Assembly: GCF_040049215.1 (NCBI RefSeq)
Contig: NZ_JBDZDN010000001.1
Span: 1,674,001-1,738,000 of the forward strand
DNA length: 64,000 bases
Source of the DNA: Mesorhizobium_K sp040049215
GTDB lineage: Bacteria; Pseudomonadota; Alphaproteobacteria; Rhizobiales; Rhizobiaceae
Reading direction: 5' to 3'
Part shown: positions 47,173 through 58,771 of the stretch, in pieces
Numbering within the stretch: position 1 is the stretch's first letter
Layout: each line of letters starts with the position of its first letter
Notes under the pieces: generated by a model
What the model was told of the DNA's origin: nothing
Seen by the model: the letters and a program-made list of their open reading frames with translations, nothing else
Databases searched by the model: none
Made by a program: the position numbers and the translations under genes

Positions 47173-49509
47173 CTACGCCGTCTTCGCCATCCCGGTTTCG
47201 CTGAGCCATGCGCCGATCTTGGCGCTCAGCCTGTCGGGCGAGACGGGCTTGGGCAGATAGTCGTCCATGCCGGCCTCGATGCACTTCTTGCTGTCGCCTT
47301 TCAGCGCATGCGCGGTGACGCCGATGATCGGCGTGTGGACGCCGCTGCCGGCCTCCGCGGCGCGGATCGCCTCGGTCGCCTCGTAGCCGTTGAGTTCGGG
47401 CATCGAAACGTCCATCAGGATCAGCTTCGGCTTGAGCGCGCGGTGCATCTCGACGGCCGTGCGGCCGTTTCCGGCGATACGATAGCTCAAGCCCAGCCCG
47501 GAGAGAATCTGGGCGAACACCAACTGGTTCACCTCATTGTCCTCGGCCACCAGGATGTCGAGCGGGACGCCGGCCTTCGCGGGAGCGGCCTCTTCCGCCG
47601 GCGGTGCCGCGGTGCGCAGGGCAGTTGGAGCAGGCAGCGCGTCGACCGGCTGGCGGACGAACTCGGCGCGGCCGGCCTGGCTGCGCGCCTTCTGGATCGC
47701 GGCAATCACGGTGCCCAGAAGCGCTGCCGAGCGCGCCGGCTTGGTCAGATGCGCGGCGATGCCGTAGTCGATCACCAGGCGAGCGAAATCGACCTGGTCG
47801 ACCGAGGTCAGGAGAACGACCGGAATCTGCGCCGTCCGGATGTCAGAGCACATCGCCTTGGCGACATCCGCGCCACTCATGCCGGGCATCTGGTAGTCGA
47901 GGATGACGCAGTCGACGCCGGCGCCGAGCAGTGCTGCGCGGTCCAGGAAAGCGAGGCCGATCGCGCCGCTCTCGGCGGCTGCGCAGTCGAACCCCCAGCC
48001 GCGCAGCTGCTCGAGCAGGATCTCGCGGTTGACCGGATTGTCGTCGATCACCAGAACGCGCGCGCCGGTGACGTCGACCGGAACCGAAGCGTCCGGCGCG
48101 GCCGCTTCGTGCGCGGGCATGGGCGCACTGAACCAGAAAATCGAACCGCGGCCGACCTCGCTTTCGATGCCGATTCTGCCGCCCATGAGATCGACGAGCC
48201 GCGCGGCGATGGCAAGGCCAAGCCCCGTGCCCTCATGCCGGCGCGTCGAGGAGCCGTCGACCTGGGCAAATTTTTCGAACACATTGGGCAGCTTGTCCGC
48301 CGGGATGCCGATGCCCGTATCCTCGACCCGCACCTTGAGCTGGACGAAATTGTCGATGGTCTCGCCGGAGACATCGATCAGCACATGCCCCTTCTCGGTG
48401 AACTTGACCGCGTTGCCGAGCATGTTGGTGACGATCTGGCGGAAGCGTCCGACATCGCCGACGACGTAGGCCGGCAGGCGCGGATCGATGCGCACGATGA
48501 GTTCGAGGTTCTTCTCGGCCACCCGTGCCGACACCAGCGCCGCGACATCCTCCACCGCCTCGGCGAGCCGGAACGGCTCGGGATCGAGCGCCATCTGCCC
48601 GGCATTGATCTTCGAGAAGTCTAGGATGTCGTTGATGATCGTCAGCAGCGCGTTTCCCGACTTGGTGATGACGTCGGTGAAGGTTTTCTGGCGCGGGGTG
48701 AGTTCGGTCCTCGCCAGCAGCTCGGCCATGCCGAGCACCCCATTCATGGGAGTGCGGATCTCGTGGCTCATATTGGCGAGGAATTCGGACTTGGCGCGAT
48801 CCGCCGCCTCGGCCTTGAACAGCGCCTGCGTGGCTTGCGAGAATGCCTGCCTTATCGCTTTCTCCATTGGCCGGAATACCCAGAGTGCGACGCCGACCAG
48901 CACGGCCAGAAGCACCGCGCTCGCCAACGCAAGCATTCTGCCGGTTGCCTCGTCGGCGGCGCGGCGTTCTGCCTCGAAGGCATCGTGGGCCCGCGTCAGC
49001 ATGGGCTGGGCGAACAAATCAACCTGGTTGCGGATCTCGCGATATGTGGATGGGTCGAGTGCCTCGGCACTGGCGAACACGCCGAGATTGCGCAAGATGT
49101 CGCGCGCCGACCAGAACAGGTCGCCATTGACCGACGCCGACAGCAGCCGGCGCTCGGCCGCCGGCGACAGGCTCGGCCTGATCGACGCGACGCGATCGTC
49201 CAGTTGCTTGATCGCCAGGTTCAGCCGTTCGACATGGCCAAGCGCCGCGCCCGCGAGGTCCTTGCGGGTATCCGCGCGCCAGTTGCTGGTCGCCTGCGCG
49301 GCGAAGGCCTCGGCCTGACGCAAATCGCGAGTGAGGTCCGCGAATCCCGAGGCGACGCCGTCGACCTCATGGCGGAACGAATTGGAGCGGCCCATCGCAA
49401 AGATGATCGCGCCGCATGTCACTGCCAGGATAATCAGGCCCGACAGGTATCGGACCCGTATAGAACGGATGAAAGGAAGCTGACCGGACAAGCGCATTAC
49501 CCCAAACAT
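47173..49509 (-). CDS. Hybrid sensor histidine kinase with two receiver domains
   Basis: A 778-residue membrane kinase. Two TM segments (YLSGLIILAVTCGAIIFAMG and about 195-212) flank a helical periplasmic domain (about 45-190). Then HisKA with ANMSHEIRTPMNGVLGMAEL (phospho-His), HATPase with LGNAVKFTEKGHVLIDV, DTGIGIP, GTGLGLAI. Two receivers follow: first with phospho-Asp in CVILDYQMPGMSG, second in KLILMDVSMPELNG. No Hpt domain is visible. The ligand is unknown. Orphan: no response regulator gene nearby. Facing the broken toxin gene at its end. Confidence 0.92.
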   Translation of the reverse strand: MFGVMRLSGQLPFIRSIRVRYLSGLIILAVTCGAIIFAMGRSNSFRHEVDGVASGFADLTRDLRQAEAFAAQATSNWRADTRKDLAGAALGHVERLNLAIKQLDDRVASIRPSLSPAAERRLLSASVNGDLFWSARDILRNLGVFASAEALDPSTYREIRNQVDLFAQPMLTRAHDAFEAERRAADEATGRMLALASAVLLAVLVGVALWVFRPMEKAIRQAFSQATQALFKAEAADRAKSEFLANMSHEIRTPMNGVLGMAELLARTELTPRQKTFTDVITKSGNALLTIINDILDFSKINAGQMALDPEPFRLAEAVEDVAALVSARVAEKNLELIVRIDPRLPAYVVGDVGRFRQIVTNMLGNAVKFTEKGHVLIDVSGETIDNFVQLKVRVEDTGIGIPADKLPNVFEKFAQVDGSSTRRHEGTGLGLAIAARLVDLMGGRIGIESEVGRGSIFWFSAPMPAHEAAAPDASVPVDVTGARVLVIDDNPVNREILLEQLRGWGFDCAAAESGAIGLAFLDRAALLGAGVDCVILDYQMPGMSGADVAKAMCSDIRTAQIPVVLLTSVDQVDFARLVIDYGIAAHLTKPARSAALLGTVIAAIQKARSQAGRAEFVRQPVDALPAPTALRTAAPPAEEAAPAKAGVPLDILVAEDNEVNQLVFAQILSGLGLSYRIAGNGRTAVEMHRALKPKLILMDVSMPELNGYEATEAIRAAEAGSGVHTPIIGVTAHALKGDSKKCIEAGMDDYLPKPVSPDRLSAKIGAWLSETGMAKTA

Positions 49510-49579
49510 TTGCGCAGGAAGGATTGCCGGTATTATTTTGTATTTGAATTAAAATTTCCCGAATGACCGGGGAATTAGT

Positions 49580-50491
49580 CTACCGCCGCCGCGCCGCGAC
49601 GAAGCTGGCCGCCGATTTCAGCGCCGCGGCGCCAGCGCCGTATGGCTGCAGCAGATCATGCGCCTGCGCGACGAGACCGCCGAGCTGCTTGCGCGCCCAA
49701 TCGACGCCATGCAGCCTGACCAGCGTCGCCTTTCCCGCCGCCTCGTCCTTCCCGGTCGCCTTGCCCATCGTCGTCGTGTCGGAGGTCAGGTCGAGAAGGT
49801 CGTCGGCAAGCTGGAAAGCGAGGCCGATTGCCGAGCCGAATTCCGCCAGCCGCTCGCGATCGGCCATCGGCGCGCCGGCGACGATGGCGCCCGCCTCGCA
49901 GGCGAAGCGGATGAGCGCGCCGGTCTTCATCGCCTGCAGCGTGATGATGCCGGTCTCGTCCGGCGGCGTGCGTTGCGCCTCAAGGTCGAGCGCCTGGCCG
50001 CCAGCCATGCCGCCGATGCCGGAAGCTCGCGCCAGCGCCAGTACAAGTGTCGCGCGCCGGTCGGGCCCAAGCGCCGTCGCTTCGTCGGCGATGATATCGA
50101 AGGCGATCGTCAACAGACCGTCGCCGGCAAGGATGGCGGTCGCTTCGTCGTAGGCCCTGTGCACGGTTGGCTGGCCGCGCCTGAGATCGTCGTCGTCCAT
50201 CGCCGGCAAATCGTCATGGATAAGCGAATAGCAATGCACGCATTCGAGCGCCGCGGCTGCGCGCAGTGCGGCGCTCTCGTCGGCGCCGAACAGTGCCGCA
50301 CTTTCCAGCAGGAGGAAGGGGCGCAGCCGCTTGCCGCCGTTGAGCACGCCGTGCCGCATCGCCGCGAGCAGCCTTGCGGGGCGCGCTATCTCGCCGGGCT
50401 CGATGCGCTCGCCGATCAGCTGGCGCAGCAAATCCTCCACTGCGCGGGCGCGGATATCGAGGACGGTCTCGAATGTGTCAGCCGGGTTCAT
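49580..50491 (-). CDS. ispA: Polyprenyl synthetase (farnesyl diphosphate synthase type)
   Basis: A 303-residue trans-prenyltransferase. Start 50491 (MNPADTFETVLDIRARAVED) is chosen; the longer frame is low-homology. Aspartate-rich motif 1: LIHDDLPAMDDDDLRRGQPT; motif 2: GLAFQLADDLLDLTSDTT; also NGGKRLRPFLLLESA and AGGQALDLEA. The length and CHCYSLIHDD stretch fit the FPP/GGPP synthase group; IspA is the likely role, giving precursor for quinones and undecaprenyl phosphate. Divergent from mtgA. Confidence 0.88.
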   Translation of the reverse strand: MNPADTFETVLDIRARAVEDLLRQLIGERIEPGEIARPARLLAAMRHGVLNGGKRLRPFLLLESAALFGADESAALRAAAALECVHCYSLIHDDLPAMDDDDLRRGQPTVHRAYDEATAILAGDGLLTIAFDIIADEATALGPDRRATLVLALARASGIGGMAGGQALDLEAQRTPPDETGIITLQAMKTGALIRFACEAGAIVAGAPMADRERLAEFGSAIGLAFQLADDLLDLTSDTTTMGKATGKDEAAGKATLVRLHGVDWARKQLGGLVAQAHDLLQPYGAGAAALKSAASFVAARRR

Positions 50492-50744
50492 CAATCGACC
50501 GTTTACGGCAAAGCCATTCCGGGTCAAGCGAGGACGGCGACTGCTGCAGTGCCGTTGCGTCCTATTTGACGCACAAAGGTCGCCGCAAGGTCTGGTTCCG
50601 CGCACCGGGCTTGCCGGAATCCGATTCCGGCCTCGCGCCGATCGCGCGCGCCCGTGTTGCGTATCGGCCTGCGCAACATTATGCCAACATGACAAGCAGG
50701 ATGGGTGCGTGAGCGAGGCGGATTCACAAGTCGAAGGGCCGGGC

Positions 50745-51467
50745 ATGGCGTCGAAACGGACGGGTCGATCGCGCATTCCAGCGCGCGCCTGGTCGCGGCC
50801 ATGGCTGCGGCGAACGATCAAGGTCGCCGCCGTTCTCGTATTCCTCCCGGTTGTGCTCACCATTCTCTACCTGCCGCCCTTCGTGCATCCCATCTCGACC
50901 CTGATGATGAAGGACATCGTCACGTTCCAGGGCTACGACCGTCGCTGGGCTCCGATCGGCGACATCGCACCGGTGCTCGTTCACTCGGTGATCATGTCGG
51001 AGGACGGCCAGTTCTGCTCGCATCGCGGCATCGACCTCGCCGAGCTCAAGGTGGTGATTGACGACGCAATCGCGGGCGAGCAGACGCGAGGCGCGTCGAC
51101 CATCACCATGCAGACCGTGAAGAACCTTTATCTCTGGCACCGCCCCTTCGGCACGCTGCGTAAACTCGTCGAGATGCCGCTTGCGGTGTATGCCGATCTG
51201 GTCATGCCGAAGAAACGGATCATGGAGATCTACCTCAACATCGCCGAATGGGGCCCGAACATCTATGGCATCGAAGCGGCCGCCCAACATCATTTCGGCC
51301 GTTCGGCGAAGAACCTGACGAGACGGCAGGCCGCGCTGCTTGCGGTGACGCTGCCCAACCCGATCGGCCGCAATCCGGCGAAGCCGGGTCCGGGGCTGCG
51401 CCGGCTCGCCAGCCTCATCGAGGCGCGCGCCGCGCGGGCCGGCGGCTATGTCGACTGTATCGAATAG
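50745..51467 (+). CDS. mtgA: Monofunctional peptidoglycan glycosyltransferase
   Basis: A 240-residue GT51 enzyme that polymerises lipid II. N-terminal membrane anchor (TIKVAAVLVFLPVVLTILYL), then catalytic domain: Glu in VHSVIMSEDGQFCSHRGIDL, RGASTITMQTVKNLYLWHRP, KKRIMEIYLNIAEWGPNIYG and IEAAAQHHFGRSA. No transpeptidase domain. Start could also be GTG 50709, which adds twelve residues. Confidence 0.94.
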   Translation: MASKRTGRSRIPARAWSRPWLRRTIKVAAVLVFLPVVLTILYLPPFVHPISTLMMKDIVTFQGYDRRWAPIGDIAPVLVHSVIMSEDGQFCSHRGIDLAELKVVIDDAIAGEQTRGASTITMQTVKNLYLWHRPFGTLRKLVEMPLAVYADLVMPKKRIMEIYLNIAEWGPNIYGIEAAAQHHFGRSAKNLTRRQAALLAVTLPNPIGRNPAKPGPGLRRLASLIEARAARAGGYVDCIE

Positions 51468-51623
51468 CCGCACCGGCGACCGCATCCGCAAAAAAATCGT
51501 CCCGGCACTGGTCAAAACGGCGTTGCCCGTGTATGGACACGCCACTTTCTGAAGCTATCGGCCCGCAGCGTGGCCCTTTCGCGAGGGCTGCCGGGGCTTT
51601 TTACGGATTACTGGAGCACTTCC

Positions 51624-51806
51624 ATGGCTGTGCCAAAAAGAAAAACCTCGCCGTCCAAGCGCGGCATGCGCCGCTCGGCAGACGCGCTGAAGGCCCCGAC
51701 CTATGTCGAGGACAAGAACTCCGGCGAAATGCGCCGGCCGCATCACATCGACCTGAAGACCGGCATGTACCGCGGCCGCCAGGTGCTGACGCCGAAGGAA
51801 GGCTGA
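51624..51806 (+). CDS. rpmF: 50S ribosomal protein L32
   Basis: A 60-residue ribosomal protein. Start 51624 gives MAVPKRKTSPSKRGMRRSAD, the standard opening; the rest has RRPHHIDLKTGMYRGRQVL. The paired Cys of zinc forms are absent, as in many alphaproteobacteria. Followed by a bidirectional terminator shared with ftsH. Confidence 0.97.
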   Translation: MAVPKRKTSPSKRGMRRSADALKAPTYVEDKNSGEMRRPHHIDLKTGMYRGRQVLTPKEG

Positions 51807-51850
51807 GCCTTCCAAGTCGATCAGAAACGCCGGCGAAAGCCGGGGTCGAA

Positions 51851-51894
51851 TAAACAAAAACCCCCTGGCGTACGGCGCCGGGGGTTTTTGTTTA
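51851..51894. terminator. Bidirectional terminator between rpmF and ftsH
   Basis: TAAACAAAAACCCCC and GGGGGTTTTTGTTTA form a long inverted repeat with extra GC pairs next to the loop (TGGCG/CGCCG side). A-rich on one side and T-rich on the other, so it ends rpmF on plus and ftsH on minus. Confidence 0.95.
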
Positions 51895-51915
51895 TCAGGT
51901 CGATGAGAGGGCCGA

Positions 51916-53850
<1,935 letters not shown>

Positions 53851-53956
53851 CAATTTTCCCGTCAGCGCCCCAAACGGACGCCCATCAGAGGTGGTATTCC
53901 GTGGCCCTAACATAGGGACCACACCCAACATTGCCAAGCGCGACAGCCTGTCTCGG

Positions 53957-55378
53957 TTAAGCTTTACTCCCAATGTGTTCCCGAAAAGGCGGCGCTGGTA
54001 TCTGAGGCGCCCCGATGAGCCGGTTCACGGCCTCGGCGAGGTCGAGGTCGAACGAGGGCAGGAAACGCGCGTAGGGAGCCGCGACGGGGACAAGGCAAAT
54101 ACCATCGGGCGGATCCGTCCGAACAGGGCCGGAAGCGGAGGACTGGAAGATCGGCTGGCCTGCCCATGCCGCCCGGGCAAGGCTACGCGGCAGCCGAGCG
54201 TCGGGTGCGCCGGGGATCTCCGCAGCTGCGGATTGCCGCGCCGCGATGTGCAATTGGCCGGCGTGCTTTTCGACCCGAAGCCGAAAACGCCCGTCCCAGA
54301 TGGCGCCGTCCTCGACAGGAACGGGTCCCGGCAGGCCACGCGTCTCGCGCGCCAGCCATACCCCATCGCCGCGAGCCGCGACCAATGTTCGTGACAGCGT
54401 GCCGCGAAACGGCGGCTTCGCGAGGCGCTCCAGCACGGCCTCGATCCGCTCCGCAGGCGGCAGAAACTCGCTGCCGCCCACCGTCGCCAGGAGCACGCGC
54501 AACGCGTGAAGGGCGGCCGGCCTGTCGCGGTAGCGCGCAAAGGACGGATCGAGATGCAGAAGCCCGGGGGCCGCAAGACGCGCCAGGGCGGTGAGGAGAA
54601 CGGCGCCGCGGTTGGCGAGGTCGGCGCGATCGCGGCCCCGTCGCCTGGCGAGTGCGAGGAGGGAGGCGATTTCACCACCGGGCTGAGCGGGTCTGTCGAA
54701 TATTCCCTCGAACAGTGTGCCGGCATAAACGACCGTCGTCGTCAGGTCCGGCGTGTCGTCCTTGAGCCGGGCCCGGACGCGAGGGCGCTCGAACCGCGCA
54801 TCGGCGTTGGTCGCATCCTCGGCCCAGGGGACGCCCTGCGAGATCAGATGGTTGCGCAGCACGGCCCGTCGTTCGCCGAGGAACGGCCGCAGCAGCCAGA
54901 TGGTCCCATCATAAAGCGTCGCCGGAGCCATGCCCGAAAGCCCGAGGCCGTCGCCGCGCGCCTTGCGCATGAAGACCGTCTCGGCCTGATCGTTGACCGT
55001 ATGGCCGGTGAAGACGATGTCGGTGCCGGCCTCGCGCGCGGCCTGCGCCAGCAGGCGGTAACGCGCCTCGCGCGCGGCAGCCGGGATGCCGCTCGACGGC
55101 TTGGCCTCCGACCAGCGCAGGGTCCGGTGCTCGATTTCCTTGCCTGCGCAGAGCCGCGCCACCGCCTCGGCCTCGGCGGCGGACGACGAGCGCAAGCCAT
55201 GATCGACGGTGACGGCGACGAGGCGGGTGTTCGGGGCATGGCGCAGCAGGTGTTCGCGTAGCAGCAGAAGCAACGCGGTGGAATCGCTGCCGCCGGAAAC
55301 GGCCGCGACTATGTTGGGGCGCGAGGAGAGGTCGAATTGCGAGAATAGGGAAAGCAGCGCGGACGGCGGCTTCAGCAC
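53957..55378 (-). CDS. tilS: tRNA(Ile)-lysidine synthase
   Basis: A 473-residue enzyme that puts lysine on C34 of tRNA-Ile(CAU). N-terminal ATP-PP loop: NIVAAVSGGSDSTALLLLLR, then VTVDHGLRSSSAAEAEAVAR, and FTGHTVNDQAETVFMRKARG (catalytic Asn/Asp region). The C-terminal domain is longer and divergent. It overlaps the cpoB stop by 7 bp and lies upstream of ftsH, a common alphaproteobacterial order. Confidence 0.93.
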   Translation of the reverse strand: MLKPPSALLSLFSQFDLSSRPNIVAAVSGGSDSTALLLLLREHLLRHAPNTRLVAVTVDHGLRSSSAAEAEAVARLCAGKEIEHRTLRWSEAKPSSGIPAAAREARYRLLAQAAREAGTDIVFTGHTVNDQAETVFMRKARGDGLGLSGMAPATLYDGTIWLLRPFLGERRAVLRNHLISQGVPWAEDATNADARFERPRVRARLKDDTPDLTTTVVYAGTLFEGIFDRPAQPGGEIASLLALARRRGRDRADLANRGAVLLTALARLAAPGLLHLDPSFARYRDRPAALHALRVLLATVGGSEFLPPAERIEAVLERLAKPPFRGTLSRTLVAARGDGVWLARETRGLPGPVPVEDGAIWDGRFRLRVEKHAGQLHIAARQSAAAEIPGAPDARLPRSLARAAWAGQPIFQSSASGPVRTDPPDGICLVPVAAPYARFLPSFDLDLAEAVNRLIGAPQIPAPPFREHIGSKA

Positions 55379-56541
55379 GCGGCCAGGGCCTGTTCCTGCT
55401 TGACGCGTTCTTTCAGCGCGCCGGAAATATCCGGGTAGCGCTTGCCGATTTCCGAGAAGGTCGCGCAGGCTACGTCGCGCTGATCGAGCCCGACAAGCGA
55501 CACGCCGAGCTTCAACAGCATGTCGGGCGCCTTCTTGGACGAGGGGTATTGCTTGTTGGCCGACAGGAATGTCTCGGCCGCGTCACGGTACTTCTTCTGC
55601 CCAAGAAGAGCCTCGCCGAGCCAGAAATTCGCATCAGCCGCCTTCGCGTCGGACGGAAAGCGCGCAATGTGGTCGCGAAAACCCTCTTCCGCCGTGCCGT
55701 AGTCGCCGGACAGAATGAACTCGTAGGAATTGCGGTAGAGCTCTTCCGGGTCGTCGGTCGCGGGCAGCGCCGCCATCCTGGGTTCGGCCGGCGCCTCGCC
55801 CGCCGCCGGATTGGGGATTGCCTGCCGCACGGGCGGCTGGCCGGTGACGGGATCCGTGGCGTTCGGCACGGACTGCGTGGTCTGGTCGGCGACGCTGCCG
55901 CCCGTCACATTGCCCTTGTCGTCGAAGGTGATGGTGCCGAATTCTTTCGGCGGGGCGCCGAGGCCTTCAGCGCCGCCGGCGCCCGACGGAACGTCCGCCG
56001 GGTCGCCCGTGCGGTTGTCGACCAGCACTTCCGGCTCCATCGGAACGCCGGGCGCTTCTTCTTCCTCCTGCGCGGCCGCGGCCTGGCCGACATCGGCTGG
56101 CGGCGAGGCAGCAGGATCGGCGGGCGCCGAGGCAACATTGTCTTGGGACGGAGCCTTGGTGCCGGCCGGCGCGCCGGCGTCGGTCTTCTTCTGCTCCAAC
56201 TCCTGGAAGCGGAACTCGTTATCCTCCTGCATCTTGCGCATCTGTTCCTGCATCTGCAGGATCTGGAAGTTCAGCTCCTCGATGGTGCCGGAAAGCGCGC
56301 GGACCTGCTCTTCAAGCGCGGTGATGCGCGGATCGCCGGCCTGCGCGAGTTCGACGGTGCCCGCGGGCTTTTCCTTGCCGCCGAAGAGTTTTGGCAGGCC
56401 GAGCTTGGACAGCGACAGGCCGGTCTCGGCCGTATCGGGTTTGAGTGCATCCAGGAGCCCGACGCGGTCGTCCGCTTGGACGGTCGCGCCGGACACAAGC
56501 AGGATTGCGAGCGTGCCGCTCAGGATCGATCGAAAATACAT
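55372..56541 (-). CDS. cpoB: Tol-Pal system periplasmic protein CpoB/YbgF
   Basis: A 389-residue periplasmic protein. Signal peptide YFRSILSGTLAILLVSGATV, coiled coil (about 75-130, LEEQVRALSGTIEELNFQIL), long Pro/Ala/Gly linker, C-terminal TPR: PEELYRNSYEFILSGDYGTA, FPSDAKAADANFWLGEALLG, PDMLLKLGVSLVGLDQ. Family knowledge: coordinates the Tol complex with wall synthesis in division. Longer linker than E. coli. A terminator separates it from pal, so it has its own promoter. Confidence 0.93.
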   Translation of the reverse strand: MYFRSILSGTLAILLVSGATVQADDRVGLLDALKPDTAETGLSLSKLGLPKLFGGKEKPAGTVELAQAGDPRITALEEQVRALSGTIEELNFQILQMQEQMRKMQEDNEFRFQELEQKKTDAGAPAGTKAPSQDNVASAPADPAASPPADVGQAAAAQEEEEAPGVPMEPEVLVDNRTGDPADVPSGAGGAEGLGAPPKEFGTITFDDKGNVTGGSVADQTTQSVPNATDPVTGQPPVRQAIPNPAAGEAPAEPRMAALPATDDPEELYRNSYEFILSGDYGTAEEGFRDHIARFPSDAKAADANFWLGEALLGQKKYRDAAETFLSANKQYPSSKKAPDMLLKLGVSLVGLDQRDVACATFSEIGKRYPDISGALKERVKQEQALAAC

Positions 56542-56646
56542 GGGCGTCTCAACGAATGGGAGGAACGTTCATGCGCAGCTGCGCATCTCGGCTTTTAGAG
56601 CAAGACGAGACTTCGGCCAAATTTTGTTTGCATGCCCCGAAAGTGA

Positions 56647-56673
56647 AAAAGGCGGCCATTTCGGCCGCCTTTT
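56647..56673 (-). terminator. Intrinsic terminator after pal
   Basis: A perfect 11-bp stem (AAAAGGCGGCC / GGCCGCCTTTT) with a five-base loop and T run on both strands, 24 bp after the pal stop and 106 bp before cpoB start. Confidence 0.92.
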
Positions 56674-56696
56674 GACACGAGTGTGACCGATTGGCC

Positions 56697-57200
56697 TCAA
56701 CTGCCGGCGCCGCCCAGGGTCGTCACCGCGCGGCGGTTCTGCGACCAGCAGGAGATGTCGTCGCACACCGCGACCGGCCGTTCCTTGCCGTAGGAGATCG
56801 TCTTCATGCGATTGGCCGCCACGCCACGGGCGGTAAGATAGTCCCGCGTTGCGGCGGCGCGGCGCGCGCCGAGCGCAATGTTGTACTCACGGGTCCCGCG
56901 TTCGTCGGCGTGGCCTTCGATGACGATGGCGTACTGCTTGTACTGGTTGAGCCACTGCGCCTGGCGCGCGAGGATGCCCTGTGCGTCGGCGCGGATCACC
57001 GAGCTGTCGGTGTCGAAGAAGATGCGGTCGCCGACATTGACGGTAAAGTCCTGGGCCGAGCCGGGGGTCGCCGCACCGCCGGCGAGACCGAGGTCCGCCG
57101 CATTGTTCGGCGTCTTCTTGTTGGCGCAGCCCGCGATCGCGAGCGTCAGGAACAGCGCCACGATCAGCGGATTTCTTGTTATTGCTGCGATGCGGCGCAT
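56697..57200 (-). CDS. pal: Peptidoglycan-associated lipoprotein Pal
   Basis: A 167-residue outer-membrane lipoprotein. Lipobox LAIAGC with acylation Cys near residue 25; OmpA-like domain at the C-terminal: RIFFDTDSSVIRADAQGILA, IVIEGHADERGTREYNIALG, RRAAATRDYLTARGVAANRM and VAVCDDISCWSQNRRAVTTL. Binds diaminopimelate in the wall and TolB. 213 bp after tolB, perhaps with its own promoter. Confidence 0.96.
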   Translation of the reverse strand: MRRIAAITRNPLIVALFLTLAIAGCANKKTPNNAADLGLAGGAATPGSAQDFTVNVGDRIFFDTDSSVIRADAQGILARQAQWLNQYKQYAIVIEGHADERGTREYNIALGARRAAATRDYLTARGVAANRMKTISYGKERPVAVCDDISCWSQNRRAVTTLGGAGS

Positions 57201-57413
57201 GCCGGCCTCTCCTTCGCATTCGAGTGATTTCGTTGATCAACCAGTAACCACATCGCGGTTAACCGGCGTTCAAGAAACATGGTTAATTTTGTCTGGCTCT
57301 CGCCCGTCCGCGATCAGCCAGCCATTGTTTCCAGCATGCCCGTGTTCCCTTGGCGGAAATGCGGCGCGAACACGGCGCGTTGATGGCCGCGCCGCCGATG
57401 GTTAAAATTCGAT

Positions 57414-58730
57414 CTATTCCAGCAGCGGCGACCAGGCCGGATCGGACGCGAAGTTCTGCGTCGGGATCGCCTGTTCGTTGCGGCCGGTCAAATCGATCGA
57501 ATGAAGCCTAGGCCCGCCCGACCCCGCCGCCTCGCGGAAGAACATCAGAACGCGGCCGTTGGGCGCCCAGGTCGGGCCCTCCTGCTGGAACCCCGACGAC
57601 AGGATGCGTTCGCCCGATCCGTCGATCTTCATGACGCCGATCTGGAATTCGCCCCCGGACTGCTTGGTGAAGGCGATGAGGTCGCCGCGCGGCGACCAGA
57701 CCGGCGTCGAATAGCTGCCGCCGCCGAACGAGATGCGCGTCTGGCCGGAGCCGTCGGCGCCCATCACGTAGATTTGGGGTTGGCCGCCGCGGTCGGACGT
57801 GAACACCACCCGGCTGCCATCAGGCGAATAGGACGGCGAGGTGTCGATGGAGTTGGAATCGGTGAGACGCGTCGTCGTGCGGCTTCTCAGATCCATGGCG
57901 AAGACGTTGGAGTTGCCGTCCTCGCGCAGCAGGCTCATGATCACCTTCTGGCCGTCCGGCGAGAAGCGCGGCGCAAACGTCATGCCCGGGAAGTTGCCGA
58001 CGAGTTCGCGCTGGCCGGTCTCGATCTGCAGCAGATAGACGCGCGGCTCGCCACCCTCGTAGGACATATAGGTGATTTCCTGGCGGGTCGGCGAGAAGCG
58101 CGGCGTCAGCACGATGGCGCGGCCGTCCGAAAGGTAGCGGATGCCGGCGCCGTCCTGGTCCATGATGGCCAGCCGCTTCTTGCGGTCGTTCTTGGGGCCG
58201 GATTCGTCGATGAACACGACTCGCGTGTCGAAATAGCCCTTCTCGCCGGTCAGGCGCTCGTAGATCGCATCGGCGATGATATGGGCGACGCGGCGGGAAT
58301 TTGCCTTGTTGGCGAAGAACTGCTCGCCGATCAGCTGCTCGCCGGCGAACGTATCCCACAGGCGGAACTCCGCGCGCAGACGCCCGTCGCCCTCCTGGGT
58401 GACGCGGCCTGTGACCAGGGCCTGCGCGTTGATGACCTTCCAGTCCTCGAAACGCGGCGCGGCGTCCGGGTTCGATATCTTCTCGATGAAGGCGCCCTTG
58501 TCGATCGGCGCGAACAGGCCGGAGCGCTGCAAGTCGGCGGCGATGACGCCGGTGATCTCGGCGCCCAGCGCGTCGCTCGACAGGAAGTCGGTGATGGCGA
58601 TCGGCAAAGGCTCGATATTGCCTTTGTTGACGTCGATCTCGACCAGCGCGCGCGCCGGCAGCGTGGCGGCGATGCTCAGGCTTGCGGCAATTGCGGCGGC
58701 GGTCAGGATCGCTCGGAAGAATCGTTTCAT
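57414..58730 (-). CDS. tolB: Tol-Pal translocation protein TolB
   Basis: A 438-residue periplasmic protein. Signal peptide RFFRAILTAAAIAASLSIAA; N-terminal domain with IEPLPIAITDFL; six-bladed beta-propeller with the repeated patterns SPDGQKVIMSLLREDGNSNV, SPSYSPDGSRVVFTSDRGGQ, YVMGADGSGQTRISF, TPVWSPRGDLIAFTKQSGGE. Binds Pal. 41 bp after tolA. Confidence 0.97.
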   Translation of the reverse strand: MKRFFRAILTAAAIAASLSIAATLPARALVEIDVNKGNIEPLPIAITDFLSSDALGAEITGVIAADLQRSGLFAPIDKGAFIEKISNPDAAPRFEDWKVINAQALVTGRVTQEGDGRLRAEFRLWDTFAGEQLIGEQFFANKANSRRVAHIIADAIYERLTGEKGYFDTRVVFIDESGPKNDRKKRLAIMDQDGAGIRYLSDGRAIVLTPRFSPTRQEITYMSYEGGEPRVYLLQIETGQRELVGNFPGMTFAPRFSPDGQKVIMSLLREDGNSNVFAMDLRSRTTTRLTDSNSIDTSPSYSPDGSRVVFTSDRGGQPQIYVMGADGSGQTRISFGGGSYSTPVWSPRGDLIAFTKQSGGEFQIGVMKIDGSGERILSSGFQQEGPTWAPNGRVLMFFREAAGSGGPRLHSIDLTGRNEQAIPTQNFASDPAWSPLLE

Positions 58731-58771
58731 GCGGGGGAACCTCTTTGGCTAAAGTCCATGGGGACGTCGCG